NCBI RefSeq assembly: GCF_016907995.1
Contig: NZ_JAFBDA010000015.1
Span: 1-64,000, forward strand
Source: Clostridium sardiniense
GTDB taxonomy: Bacteria; Bacillota; Clostridia; Clostridiales; Clostridiaceae
Length of the DNA: 64,000 bases
Direction: 5' to 3'
The notes under the pieces: model-generated
What the model was told of the DNA's origin: nothing
Database searches by the model: none
The model's input: only the letters and a program-made list of their open reading frames with translations
Shown: in pieces, positions 16,374 through 25,014 of the stretch
Layout: each line of letters starts with the position of its first letter
Numbering within the stretch: position 1 is the stretch's first letter
Made by a program: the position numbers and the translations under genes

Positions 16374-18500
16374 ATGAATGTATTTGAAGTATTAAATTTA
16401 GATTATAAAGGCCTTGAAAAAGTAAAGGAAAATTATGAAAATAACAATATCTCAGAGGCCTTAGAAGAATTAAAAAATTATTATATAAGTAGAAAATCAG
16501 TACATGGATTTATTGATAGTGAAGACGAGATAATAAATTATGCAAAGAATAATCTAAAAGAAGATATTCAAATTATGTTAGATATAAGTGAAGAAGTATG
16601 CCTTAATGAATTTGTATTTAATCTTCCTTGGGAAATGGAAAGATGCCATAAAAAGATAATTTTTAATAAAAATATTGATTGGAGCTTAAATCCTTTTAAT
16701 GATAATGAGTGGACTTTTATGCTAAATAGGCATAGATACTTTGTTGTATTAGCACAAAGTTATTTATTTACTGGTAACAAAAAGTATATAAAGACTTTAA
16801 AGAATTTATTTAAAGATTGGATAGAAAATAATAGATTAAGAAAAGAACTATACAACACAACATGGAGAACTATAGAAGCTGGAATAAGACTAAAGAATTG
16901 GATTAAAGCTTTAGAGATACTATTACTTAAAGGTGAAATTGATGCAGAATTACTTTCTGATATATTATTAAGTATAAATGAGCATTTAATTTACTTAAAA
17001 GATAATAGCGCGGATGAAAGAATATTAAGTAACTGGGTGATACTAGAGCAAGAAGGTGCTTTTATAGCAGAGGTGTTTCTTCCAGAATTAAAGATTTCAA
17101 GTATGTATAGAGAAGACACTATAAATATATTAAAAGAAGCAATAAATCTTCAAGTTGCTGAAGATGGGCTTCATTGGGAGCAATCATTCCAATATCATAA
17201 TGAGATGATAAAATGCTTTTTTGAAGTATTAACTATAGCAGAAAATAATAATGCAAATCTTCCAAGTATCATAAAAAAGAAAACAAAAGATATGGCATAT
17301 GGAAGTCTGTATATTATGAAGCCAAATGGTTGTCAAAGTAATTATGGAGACAGCGATGAAGAAAATTTAAAAGATATAATGAATTTTGGAGCAGTTTTAT
17401 TTAAAGATGAAACACTTAAAAATTATGGTGATAAAAAGATAGACTTAAATACATTAATGACATATGGATATAGATCTACTTATATAATGGATAAATTAGA
17501 TAGTAAAGAAGTTAACTTTAATAGTAAGGCCTTTGAAGATGTAGGATTATATTTTATGAGAACAGGTTTTGATAGTAGTGATTCATATAGCATGTTTAAA
17601 TGTGGTTTTTTAGGAAGTGGTCATGGGCATAGTGATATGTTGCATTTAGAAGTTACATGCAATGGTGAGGATATTTTAGTTGATTCAGGGAGATACACAT
17701 ATTCACCTGAAAAGCCTGAAAGAATAGAGCTTAAAATGGCAAAAAGTCATAATACAAGCATTGTAAATGGAAAAGAATTTACTGTATGCAAAGGTTCATG
17801 GGGAAATTATAAAGTAGCAACTCCAATAAAGGGATTATACAAATTTAAAGATAATTATGATTTTGTTGAGGGTGGACATTTAGGATATATAAATGAAAAA
17901 AATAGTGTGTTAGTAAATAGAAAGGTTATATTTATAAAGCCAAACATATGGATTTTAAGTGATGAATTCTATGCAAATGATAAGAATAAATATAGTTTGT
18001 TTTATAACTTCAATAAAGATAAGGTAATACTTATAAATAAAAATAAAGTTAAATATGAGGGCAAAAATATAAATTTCTATTTAAATAGTATCTGTAATAA
18101 AGATTTAGATAATCACTATAAAGGTGGACACTTTAAATTAGAAAAATGCAAAATATCAAAAGATTATAATAAAATATATGAAAGCACTAGAGCTGTATTA
18201 AACTTAGAAAGCTTCGGAAACACATCTGTAACTACTGTTATGTATGGTATCAATAAGGATAAAACTTCAAATATTAAAAACATAGAGGTATATGACTGGC
18301 AAGGAAAAGTTGTAAGCAGACATATAGCAGAGGGAATAAGAGTAAAGATTGATAAATTAGACTACACAGTTTTAATTGTGCATAAAGAAGAATCAAAGGG
18401 AAGAAAGTTATACATTGTAAATGGACATAGAGTATATGGAAGAGTTGCAGTAATAGATGAAAATAAAAAAGAGGACAGTTTAACTGTATTGGCATATTAA
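16374..18500 (+). CDS. Heparinase II/III-like polysaccharide lyase, cytoplasmic
   Basis: A 708-residue protein of the heparinase II/III superfamily: an alpha-helical toroid in the first half (conserved NNTTWRTIEAG-type region, here YNTTWRTIEAGIRLKNW at about 160-176) and a beta-sheet domain with GSGHGHSDMLHLEV, where the His residues are typical of the family. It has no signal peptide, so it should act inside on oligosaccharides delivered by the PTS. Homologues occur in streptococcal hyaluronan clusters. The start ATG 16374 has GGAGG about 11 bases upstream, inside the GH88 gene; a TTG at 16356 is less likely. Whether it cuts hyaluronan, chondroitin or heparin-type chains is open. Confidence 0.8.
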   Translation: MNVFEVLNLDYKGLEKVKENYENNNISEALEELKNYYISRKSVHGFIDSEDEIINYAKNNLKEDIQIMLDISEEVCLNEFVFNLPWEMERCHKKIIFNKNIDWSLNPFNDNEWTFMLNRHRYFVVLAQSYLFTGNKKYIKTLKNLFKDWIENNRLRKELYNTTWRTIEAGIRLKNWIKALEILLLKGEIDAELLSDILLSINEHLIYLKDNSADERILSNWVILEQEGAFIAEVFLPELKISSMYREDTINILKEAINLQVAEDGLHWEQSFQYHNEMIKCFFEVLTIAENNNANLPSIIKKKTKDMAYGSLYIMKPNGCQSNYGDSDEENLKDIMNFGAVLFKDETLKNYGDKKIDLNTLMTYGYRSTYIMDKLDSKEVNFNSKAFEDVGLYFMRTGFDSSDSYSMFKCGFLGSGHGHSDMLHLEVTCNGEDILVDSGRYTYSPEKPERIELKMAKSHNTSIVNGKEFTVCKGSWGNYKVATPIKGLYKFKDNYDFVEGGHLGYINEKNSVLVNRKVIFIKPNIWILSDEFYANDKNKYSLFYNFNKDKVILINKNKVKYEGKNINFYLNSICNKDLDNHYKGGHFKLEKCKISKDYNKIYESTRAVLNLESFGNTSVTTVMYGINKDKTSNIKNIEVYDWQGKVVSRHIAEGIRVKIDKLDYTVLIVHKEESKGRKLYIVNGHRVYGRVAVIDENKKEDSLTVLAY

Positions 18501-18519
18501 AATTTAATATTTATATGAT

Positions 18520-18550
18520 AGTGTCATACTTTATAAAAAAGAGTGTCATT
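18520..18550. promoter_or_regulatory. Tandem candidate activator sites upstream of the kdu operon
   Basis: AGTGTCATA at 18520-18528 and AGTGTCATT at 18542-18550 are spaced 22 bases (two helical turns) and lie about 65-95 bases upstream of the -24 box at 18614. The first is identical to the words at 12148 and 12359. They precede the terminator of the upstream operon. Confidence 0.5.
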
Positions 18551-18565
18551 ATTGTTAGTTTAAAG

Positions 18566-18598
18566 AAGCCCATTGTAGTAGATATAATGGGCTTTTTT
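18566..18598 (+). terminator. Terminator of the PTS-lyase operon
   Basis: A 9-base stem AAGCCCATT/AATGGGCTT (18566-18574 with 18586-18594) and a T run. Confidence 0.8.
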
Positions 18599-18613
18599 AG
18601 TGTTATAAAATTA

Positions 18614-18629
18614 TGGCATAAGAATTGCT
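18614..18629 (+). promoter_or_regulatory. Sigma-54 promoter (-24/-12) of the kdu/kdg operon
   Basis: TGGCAT at 18614-18619, five bases, TTGCT at 18625-18629. Transcription would start near 18640, 46 bases before kduI. It separates the kdu/kdg genes as an independent unit under the same sigma factor. Confidence 0.82.
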
Positions 18630-18685
18630 TTAATAAATGGTATAGAAATTTAAATAGTATATAAGATTTAAGGAGGAGTTTATAA

Positions 18686-19516
18686 ATGGATATAAGATAT
18701 TCAGTAAGTCCAGATGAATTAAAAACTTTAAATACAGAGGAATTAAGAAAGAAATATTTAATAGAGAGTGTTTTCATTGATGATAGCCTAACAGCCACAT
18801 ACTGCAATGATGATAGAATAATAGTTCTTGGAGCAAAGCCTTTAAACTCAAAGGTCGAAATTAATATTTCAGATGAAATAGGAAGTGATTATTTCCTAGA
18901 AAATCGTGAAATGGCAGTTATAAACATAGGTGGAGAAGGAACAATATATTTAGATGGTACTGAGTATAACATGGTTCAATATGATGGTATGTATATAGGT
19001 AAGGGAACTAAGGAAATTGCCTTTACTAGTAAAGATGCTAAGAGTCCAGCTAAGTTCTATATGAATAGTGCTTCAGCTCATAAAGAGTATCCAACAGTAA
19101 AAGTAGAATTTAAAGATGCAAATCCAACTAAAATGGGTTCAGATAAAGAAATGAATAAGAGAACAATATATAAGTATGTTGATCCAAGTGTATGTGAAAG
19201 CTGCCAATTACTTATGGGGATGACTATATTAGAGGAAGGTAGTGGCTGGAACACTATGCCAGTACACTTACATCCAAGAAGAATGGAAGTATACTTCTAT
19301 TTTAATATGGATGAAAATGCTAGAGTATTACATTTAGTTGGAAAACCAGATGAAACTAGACATATAGTAATGAAAAATGAAGAAGCAACAATTTCACCAA
19401 ATTGGTCAATTCATTCAGGAACAGGAACAAATAACTACACATTTATATGGGGTATGTGTGGAGAAAATAAAAATTATAATGACTTAGAAGTAGTAGATAC
19501 TAAATTATTAAAGTAG
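18686..19516 (+). CDS. kduI: 5-dehydro-4-deoxy-D-glucuronate isomerase
   Basis: A 276-residue KduI family cupin. It isomerises 4-deoxy-L-threo-5-hexosulose uronate, the GH88 product, to 3-deoxy-D-glycero-2,5-hexodiulosonate. The metal-binding cluster HLHPRRMEVYFYF (about 196-208) and the N-terminal MDIRYSVSPDELKTLNTEELR are typical. Streptococcal clusters use an unrelated RpiB-type isomerase at this step, so the choice of KduI is a real difference. First gene of a four-gene operon; AAGGAGGAG is the ribosome site. Confidence 0.93.
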   Translation: MDIRYSVSPDELKTLNTEELRKKYLIESVFIDDSLTATYCNDDRIIVLGAKPLNSKVEINISDEIGSDYFLENREMAVINIGGEGTIYLDGTEYNMVQYDGMYIGKGTKEIAFTSKDAKSPAKFYMNSASAHKEYPTVKVEFKDANPTKMGSDKEMNKRTIYKYVDPSVCESCQLLMGMTILEEGSGWNTMPVHLHPRRMEVYFYFNMDENARVLHLVGKPDETRHIVMKNEEATISPNWSIHSGTGTNNYTFIWGMCGENKNYNDLEVVDTKLLK

Positions 19517-19529
19517 GAGAGATTATATT

Positions 19530-20312
19530 ATGATAAATGATTTAAATAAATTTTCAATGGACTTTTTTAGATTAGATGGCAAGGTTGCAGTAGTTACTGG
19601 TGGAAATACTGGACTTGGACAAGCATATGCAGTTGCACTTGCAAAAGCAGGAGCAGACCTTGTAATACCAACTTACGATAATAATTGGGATGAAACTAGA
19701 GTTTTAATAGAAGCTGAAAGAAAAAGAGTAGTATTTGTGCAAGCTGATTTAACTAAAAAGGAAGATAGATCTAAGGTTATTAATACGGCTATAGATAATT
19801 ATGGCAAAATAGATATACTAATAAATAATGCAGGTACCATAAGAAGAACTCCTCTTCTTGAATATAAAGATGAGGATTGGAATGCTGTTATGGATATAAA
19901 TTTAAATGCAGTTTATTTCTTAAGTCAAGAAGCAGCTAAGGTAATGGTAGAGCAAGGACACGGAAAGATAATAAATGTAGCTTCAATGCTATCTTTCCAA
20001 GGAGGAAAATTTGTACCACCTTATACAGCAAGTAAACATGGAGTAGCTGGAATAACAAAGGCATTTGCAAATGAATTAGCATGTAAGAATATACAAGTAA
20101 ATGCTATAGCACCAGGATATATTAAAACTGCAAATACTGCGCCAATAAGAGCGGATGAGAAGAGAAATTCAGAAATTTTAAGTAGAATACCAGCAGAAAA
20201 ATGGGCAGATCCATTTGATCTTATGGGAACAATAGTATTCTTATCAAGCAGAGCATCTGATTATGTAAATGGTCATATATTAGCAGTTGATGGTGGATGG
20301 TTAGTTAGATAG
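19530..20312 (+). CDS. kduD: 2-deoxy-D-gluconate 3-dehydrogenase (SDR family)
   Basis: A 260-residue short-chain dehydrogenase. It shows the nucleotide site TGGNTGLGQAYAVAL, NNAGT, and the catalytic YTASK (Tyr-X3-Lys). In this pathway it reduces 3-deoxy-D-glycero-2,5-hexodiulosonate to 2-keto-3-deoxygluconate. It lies 13 bases after kduI. Confidence 0.92.
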   Translation: MINDLNKFSMDFFRLDGKVAVVTGGNTGLGQAYAVALAKAGADLVIPTYDNNWDETRVLIEAERKRVVFVQADLTKKEDRSKVINTAIDNYGKIDILINNAGTIRRTPLLEYKDEDWNAVMDINLNAVYFLSQEAAKVMVEQGHGKIINVASMLSFQGGKFVPPYTASKHGVAGITKAFANELACKNIQVNAIAPGYIKTANTAPIRADEKRNSEILSRIPAEKWADPFDLMGTIVFLSSRASDYVNGHILAVDGGWLVR

Positions 20313-20340
20313 ATATAGGAAATAACAATTTAGGGGGGAT

Positions 20341-21294
20341 ATGGTGTTAGATGTAATAACTATAGGAGATGGTATGATTGCAATGTGTCCTATAAAAAAA
20401 GGACCAATAATGTTTTCAAATACATTTGAAAAAAAGATAGGTGGAGCAGAATTAAATGTAGCTATTGGCTGCTCTAGATTAGGCTTAAAATCTGGATGGA
20501 TAAGTAGGCTTGGAAAAGATGATTTTGGTAATTATATAAAGAGATCTGTAATGGGTGAAGGAGTAGATGTATCTCAAGTAGAACTAGTTCAAGACTATAC
20601 AACATCTGTATACTTTAGAGAAATTCTATCAGATGGATCAAGTAGATCATTTTATTATAGAGCAAATTCACCAACAGAAAAGTTAGAGATAGATGAAGTC
20701 AGTGAGGAATACTTTAAAAATGCAAAAGTTCTTCACATAACAGGAGTACTGCCTTCTATAAATGATCATAATAAAAAGATAATACTAGATGCTATAGCTT
20801 TAGCAAAGAAGCACAATCTCATCATATCCTTTGATCCTAATATAAGGTTAAAGATGTGGACAAAGGAACAAGCCACAGAGTTTATAAAGAAAATTTTACC
20901 TGAAATAGATATACTATTAATTGGTGATGAAGAAGTAGAATTATTATGTGGACATTGTGATTTAAAAAAAGCAATAAAAGAGTTTCATGACTATGGAATT
21001 AAAAATGTAGTAATAAAAAGAGGCGAATATGGAGCTGTTGGATCTTTCGGAGATGAGATATGTTATGTAGATGCTGTTAAGCCTAGAGCTGTAGTTGATA
21101 CAGTAGGAGCTGGAGATGGGTTTGCATCAGGATTTTTGACAGCATTTTTAAAGGGTGAGTCATTAGAAGAGACATTAAGATTTGCTAATGCTGTGGGATC
21201 ATTAGTAGTTGGAGTCGAAGGGGATAATGAAGGACTTCCATATTATGAAGATGTGTTAGTTCATTTAGGAGAAAACAAGGTTGTTGAGAGGTAA
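20341..21294 (+). CDS. kdgK: 2-keto-3-deoxygluconate kinase (PfkB family)
   Basis: A 317-residue ribokinase-family sugar kinase with GGAELNVAIGCSRLG near the N-terminus and the ATP/catalytic signature DTVGAGDGFASGF near 255-267. It phosphorylates 2-keto-3-deoxygluconate to KDPG. The ATG at 20341 is only two bases from the AGGGGGG ribosome site, so the GTG at 20344 may be the true start. It is third in the kdu/kdg operon. Confidence 0.88.
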   Translation: MVLDVITIGDGMIAMCPIKKGPIMFSNTFEKKIGGAELNVAIGCSRLGLKSGWISRLGKDDFGNYIKRSVMGEGVDVSQVELVQDYTTSVYFREILSDGSSRSFYYRANSPTEKLEIDEVSEEYFKNAKVLHITGVLPSINDHNKKIILDAIALAKKHNLIISFDPNIRLKMWTKEQATEFIKKILPEIDILLIGDEEVELLCGHCDLKKAIKEFHDYGIKNVVIKRGEYGAVGSFGDEICYVDAVKPRAVVDTVGAGDGFASGFLTAFLKGESLEETLRFANAVGSLVVGVEGDNEGLPYYEDVLVHLGENKVVER

Positions 21295-21300
21295 ATATAT

Positions 21301-21912
21301 ATGATTAAGCATATACTAGATACTTTAAAAAAAGAAAAAGTTGTAGCTGTAATAAGAACAAAGAATTATGATGAAGCAAAAGAAATAAGTATTGGAGCAA
21401 TTGAAGGCGGAATAAAAATAATAGAAATAACTATGAGTGTTCCTTCAGGTGCAAAATTAATAAAAGAGCTAAAGGAAAGCTATAATGATGTTTTAATTGG
21501 CGCCGGTACAGTATTAACAGAAGAACAACTAAAATTATGCATAGAAAATGATGCTGACTTTATAGTATCACCTTGCTTAAGTGAAGAGATAATAAATGCA
21601 AATGGAGATTTTAATATACCAATTATTCCAGGGGTAATGACTATGTCAGAACTTAATAGTGGATATGCAAAAGGAATAAGGTTTTTCAAAGTATTCCCAG
21701 GGAATATAGTTGGAAAAGATTTCATAAAAGCTGCAAAGTCAATTTTTGAAGATATAGATATAATGCCAACAGGTGGGGTAAATGATAAAAATATTTTAGA
21801 GTGGATAAATGCAGGTGCAGATTGTGTTGGTATAGGAAGCGATTTAAATAAAGTATTTAATAGTAGTGGTAAGGTTGGAGTTAAGAATTACTGTGAAAAA
21901 TTAGTATCATAA
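21301..21912 (+). CDS. kdgA: KDPG aldolase
   Basis: A 203-residue class I aldolase of the KDPG/KHG family. It splits 2-keto-3-deoxy-6-phosphogluconate into pyruvate and glyceraldehyde 3-phosphate, the last step of uronate breakdown. Visible motifs are EITMSVPSGAKLI, GAGTVLT and the Schiff-base Lys in RFFKVFPG. It starts 6 bases after kdgK. There is no clear terminator; the amino-sugar half of the disaccharide must be handled by genes outside this window. Confidence 0.92.
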   Translation: MIKHILDTLKKEKVVAVIRTKNYDEAKEISIGAIEGGIKIIEITMSVPSGAKLIKELKESYNDVLIGAGTVLTEEQLKLCIENDADFIVSPCLSEEIINANGDFNIPIIPGVMTMSELNSGYAKGIRFFKVFPGNIVGKDFIKAAKSIFEDIDIMPTGGVNDKNILEWINAGADCVGIGSDLNKVFNSSGKVGVKNYCEKLVS

Positions 21913-22010
21913 CTTTATATTTGATAGAGATAGCGTTGCTTATAAAGAGTGGAAAATCAATATTATAATTTTATATAATAATAAATAAGTAAGCATATAT
22001 TATTTTGAAA

Positions 22011-22051
22011 CCTAATATATTTATAACACAACATATTATTAATATATTAGG
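22011..22051 (+). promoter_or_regulatory. Inverted repeat whose 3' arm enters a ribosome site
   Basis: CCTAATATAT (22011-22020) and ATATATTAGG (22042-22051) can pair over a 21-base loop. The 3' arm covers the first bases of AGGAGGGG (22049-22056), the ribosome site of the BRCT gene, so folding could limit its translation. Confidence 0.4.
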
Positions 22052-22060
22052 AGGGGTATT

Positions 22061-22309
22061 TTGGAAAATAATATTTGCAAAAATATATTTGATGGAAAAG
22101 TTATAGTGTTTACTGGAACTATGAGAGAGAGCATAAGTAAAATGCGAGAAATAGCAGTAAACTATGGAGCAAAAACTCCAAAGGCAGTTAGTACTAGAAC
22201 TAATTTAGTAGTTGTAGGAAAAAATCCAGGTAAAAAGTTAACTAAAGCTAGAGAACTTCGTATTGATGTAATATCAGAAGATGAGTTTTGGGAAAAATTA
22301 AGTCTTTAG
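22061..22309 (+). CDS. Stand-alone BRCT domain protein
   Basis: An 82-residue protein that is just one BRCT domain of the NAD-dependent DNA ligase type: GKVIVFTGTM near the start, NYGAKTPKAVSTRTNLVVVG in the middle, and the ending EDEFWEKL. In LigA this domain is the C-terminal module; here it is alone. It may bind DNA ends or a partner protein; no function can be given. The start is TTG, with AGGAGGGG five bases upstream. It is monocistronic. Confidence 0.75.
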   Translation: MENNICKNIFDGKVIVFTGTMRESISKMREIAVNYGAKTPKAVSTRTNLVVVGKNPGKKLTKARELRIDVISEDEFWEKLSL

Positions 22310-22318
22310 GATTTAAAG

Positions 22319-22346
22319 AAGGGACTGTTTTAAAGCAGGCCCTTTT
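22319..22346 (+). terminator. Terminator of the BRCT gene
   Basis: AAGGGACTG and CAGGCCCTT form a stem with one mismatch (22319-22327 with 22336-22344), followed by TTTT. Confidence 0.6.
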
Positions 22347-22427
22347 GCTATGTATAGAATTCATAGTATAAAATTTTTGTATAGCTACAATTTATTATGG
22401 CTATTTATCATGAGACAAAGCTAAATT

Positions 22428-22859
22428 TTAAAACATAGATATTATAGCATTTGCAATTTCACTAGATGGATTAACTTCTAATACATCTTCTGCAAGTTTA
22501 ATAGTATCATAAGGTTTAATAAATCCATTTGGAAGAATTGCAAACATTAATAGCCATTCTTTATACTTTAAAGATGGAGCTATAATATTAGCCTTATTTG
22601 CATGATTAAATGCAAGTTCTTCATAACACATAGGAGTGAATATTACATATAAAAAATAAGACATTAAAAAGTGACAGTGAGAAAGTTCTGTAAGATTCTT
22701 TGTATCTTCTAATTTATTAATCTCATTTATAAGCCAAAAATAAAAATTGCTTTGAGTATGATAATCACAAGTTTTAAGCTTTATAAGCATTTCTTCATCT
22801 ATATCTAAAAGTGATACTTCATTTAAATTTATTCCTAATATATCATTTAAGTTATTCAT
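22428..22859 (-). CDS. Hypothetical protein
   Basis: A 143-residue, probably soluble and mostly helical protein that I do not recognise. It is acidic near the start (EVSLLDIDEEMLIKL), and the second half (AFNHANKANIIAPSLKYKEWLLMFAIL...) has a TPR-like feel. An AGGC-type ribosome site precedes the ATG. It stands alone on the minus strand between the BRCT gene and trpS. Confidence 0.55.
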   Translation of the reverse strand: MNNLNDILGINLNEVSLLDIDEEMLIKLKTCDYHTQSNFYFWLINEINKLEDTKNLTELSHCHFLMSYFLYVIFTPMCYEELAFNHANKANIIAPSLKYKEWLLMFAILPNGFIKPYDTIKLAEDVLEVNPSSEIANAIISMF

Positions 22860-22960
22860 ATATAAGCCTCCATAAGTTTTTAGTTTAAGTATATAGTAAT
22901 TTAAGTATATAATATTTTGAAAATAATCTCAAAACTATAGATTTTTATAAAAAAATAAAA

Positions 22961-23026
22961 TGTTGATGCTACATACAAGTAAAATGGTTATCTTACTAGT
23001 GATATATAACATCAACACTTTTTTTA
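22961..23026. terminator. Stem-loop between trpS and the hypothetical gene
   Basis: TGTTGATG (22961-22968) and CATCAACA (23010-23017) pair over a large loop with a smaller inner stem. T tracts lie on both sides, so it could end trpS (minus strand) and + strand transcripts. Confidence 0.5.
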
Positions 23027-23053
23027 GTATAATTTCATAAAGTCTTATATAAT

Positions 23054-24070
23054 CTACACATTGAAGTAATTAATTCCTATAGCATCACGAACTTCTTTAA
23101 GAGTCTCTGATGCAGTCATTCTAGCTCTATTACTTCCAGCTAAAAGGATTTTATATATAAGTTCTTTATCCTTTTCAAATTCTTTTCTTCTATTTCTAAT
23201 TGGTTCAAGTTCAGCTTGAAGAACATCATTTAAATATCTCTTTACTTTAACATCTCCAAGTCCACCTTGTTTGTAGTGTTGTTTAAGTTCTTCAATATAT
23301 TTTTTATCTTTTCCAAAAGCATCTAAGTATATAAATACAGGATTATTATCAACTTCACCTGGATCTGATACCTTTATATGATTTGGATCTGTATACATAC
23401 TCATTACTTTTTCAGTTATTACGTCTGCTTCATCTGATAAATATATAGCATTTCCTAAAGATTTACTCATCTTAGCTTTTCCATCAATACCTGGAAGTCT
23501 AGCACAGCCAGAATTTGATATTAAAGCTTCAGGTTCAACCAATATATCTCCATATATAGCATTAAAGCTTCTAACAATTTCTCTAGATTGTTCTATCATA
23601 GGAAGTTGGTCTTCACCAACTGGAATTTTTGTAGCTTTAAAGGCTGTAATATCAGCAGTTTGACTTACAGGATAAACTAAAAATCCAGCAGGAATACTAG
23701 TATTAAATCCTCTAAGTTTAATTTCTTCTTTAATTGTTGGGTTACGCTCAAGTCTTGCAACTGTAACTAAGTTTAAGTAGTGCATAGTAAGTTCATTTAA
23801 TTCAGGTATTTGTGATTGTACAAATATTGTTGTTTTAGCTGGATCTATACCAACTGCTAAATAATCTAAAGTTACTTCCACTAAGCTTTTTCTTATCTTT
23901 TCAGGGTTTCTTGCATTATCAGTTAAAGCTTGTTGGTCTGCAATCATAATGAAGTTTTTATATTTACCTGTTTCTTGAATTTCAAATCTAGTTCTTAAAG
24001 AACCTACATAGTGTCCTAAGTGTAATTTACCTGTTGGTCTGTCTCCTGTAAGCATTATTTCTTTACTCAT
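23054..24070 (-). CDS. trpS: Tryptophanyl-tRNA synthetase
   Basis: A 338-residue class I synthetase. It carries the HIGH-type motif HLGH in [12 protein letters not shown], the Trp-specific binding region around ADQQALTD, and KMSKS in [12 protein letters not shown]. It charges tRNA-Trp. The start is ATG 24070 with a GGAG ribosome site; the open frame runs further upstream only because it crosses the leader. A T-box leader controls it. Confidence 0.95.
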   Translation of the reverse strand: MSKEIMLTGDRPTGKLHLGHYVGSLRTRFEIQETGKYKNFIMIADQQALTDNARNPEKIRKSLVEVTLDYLAVGIDPAKTTIFVQSQIPELNELTMHYLNLVTVARLERNPTIKEEIKLRGFNTSIPAGFLVYPVSQTADITAFKATKIPVGEDQLPMIEQSREIVRSFNAIYGDILVEPEALISNSGCARLPGIDGKAKMSKSLGNAIYLSDEADVITEKVMSMYTDPNHIKVSDPGEVDNNPVFIYLDAFGKDKKYIEELKQHYKQGGLGDVKVKRYLNDVLQAELEPIRNRRKEFEKDKELIYKILLAGSNRARMTASETLKEVRDAIGINYFNV

Positions 24071-24113
24071 TTTAAAAACTCCTCTCATTTGTTTAATAAA
24101 AATATTTGATATA

Positions 24114-24423
24114 ATAAAAAAACTCCGTCCTAAATAAATAGGACGGAGATAAAATCCGCGGTACCACCTAAATTGCATATTATAAACTAAAGTATACTTT
24201 AATTTATTAAATGCCACTTAAAATTCAAGTACTAACATACTCTAGCCTCTATAACGTGAAGCAAACGATAGAAGATACTCTCTTTATAAAAAGATTTCCC
24301 TTTATTCCTCAAAGGTCCATTCATTAAATCTCTTCTTGCTAGAATCTCACCATTTTCTAACTCTCTTTAATGAAGCTAAACTTAACTACTTCTCCTTGTC
24401 AATGGATTAATATATCTTAATTT
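24114..24423 (-). ncRNA. T-box riboswitch (Trp) of trpS
   Basis: Read on the minus strand, this leader has the T-box core AGGTGGTACCGCGG (around 24170-24156) and a terminator stem CTCCGTCCTA/TAGGACGGAG (24148-24139 with 24132-24123) followed by T residues. A distal GGTG loop motif and a candidate UGG specifier codon at 24319-24317, followed by A, fit tRNA-Trp. Uncharged tRNA-Trp would stabilise the antiterminator and turn trpS on. Confidence 0.9.
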
Positions 24424-24429
24424 ACATAA

Positions 24430-24458
24430 ATAATACTCCTTAAAATTTTGCTTGTCAA
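24430..24458 (-). promoter_or_regulatory. Sigma-A promoter of trpS
   Basis: Minus strand: TTGACA (24458-24453), exactly 17 bases, TATTAT (24435-24430). Confidence 0.7.
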
Positions 24459-24516
24459 TGAATCTTAGAGGTATTATATTCAAAAAGATGTAAAAAGCTT
24501 ATGAATTAATTAATAT

Positions 24517-24702
24517 TTATGACCATATTTCTCCTGTAAAGGCGTATACAACTGAGCATATTATAGCACAGGTAAAAAGTACTATGTAATTAAGATTAAG
24601 TAGCATATAATTAAAAAATAATATAGTTAAAATTAATATTGATGATGATAAAATAAATCCTTTTAATAATCTTTTAAAAAAGATATTCTTTGATAAGTTC
24701 AT
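24517..24702 (-). CDS. Small membrane protein, unknown function
   Basis: A 61-residue protein with two hydrophobic segments (about 15-34 and 38-56) after a basic N-terminus (KNIFFKRLLKG). An AAAGGTGG ribosome site lies upstream. No family recognised. It is followed upstream on the same strand by an even smaller membrane peptide gene. Confidence 0.5.
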   Translation of the reverse strand: MNLSKNIFFKRLLKGFILSSSILILTILFFNYMLLNLNYIVLFTCAIICSVVYAFTGEIWS

Positions 24703-24831
24703 ATGTATATACCACCTTTAAAGTTTATTTCAAAAAAGTAACCGATTACAAAGAGCGTATATAACTTTAGCAAGAACATGTTAATAATTAGTTGAAATGA
24801 TATTATTGCAACAGGAACTAGAGTCTAAAAT

Positions 24832-24927
24832 TTAGAAAAAGTATCCTACTATATGATAAAGCACAATTGTACATATTAAAAAAATTATATATTTTAATAT
24901 ACTCCTTGATACAGCGTTTAAAGTCAT
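24832..24927 (-). CDS. Very small membrane peptide (31 residues)
   Basis: The frame runs from ATG 24927 to TAA 24832 and begins MTLNAVSRSILKYII; it is one hydrophobic helix with a short polar start. A TAGGAGTG ribosome site stands about 6 bases before the ATG, which is the main support. It lies 129 bases upstream of the 61-residue membrane protein gene on the same strand, and the two could share a transcript. The rest of 24703-25014 holds no other gene that I can support. Confidence 0.4.
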   Translation of the reverse strand: MTLNAVSRSILKYIIFLICTIVLYHIVGYFF

Positions 24928-25014
24928 AACAATCACTCCTATAATATATAGTATAATATTACCATATATTGTTTTAACAATTGTAAACTAGGTGTAAATT
25001 ATAAGGGGTGGAAA

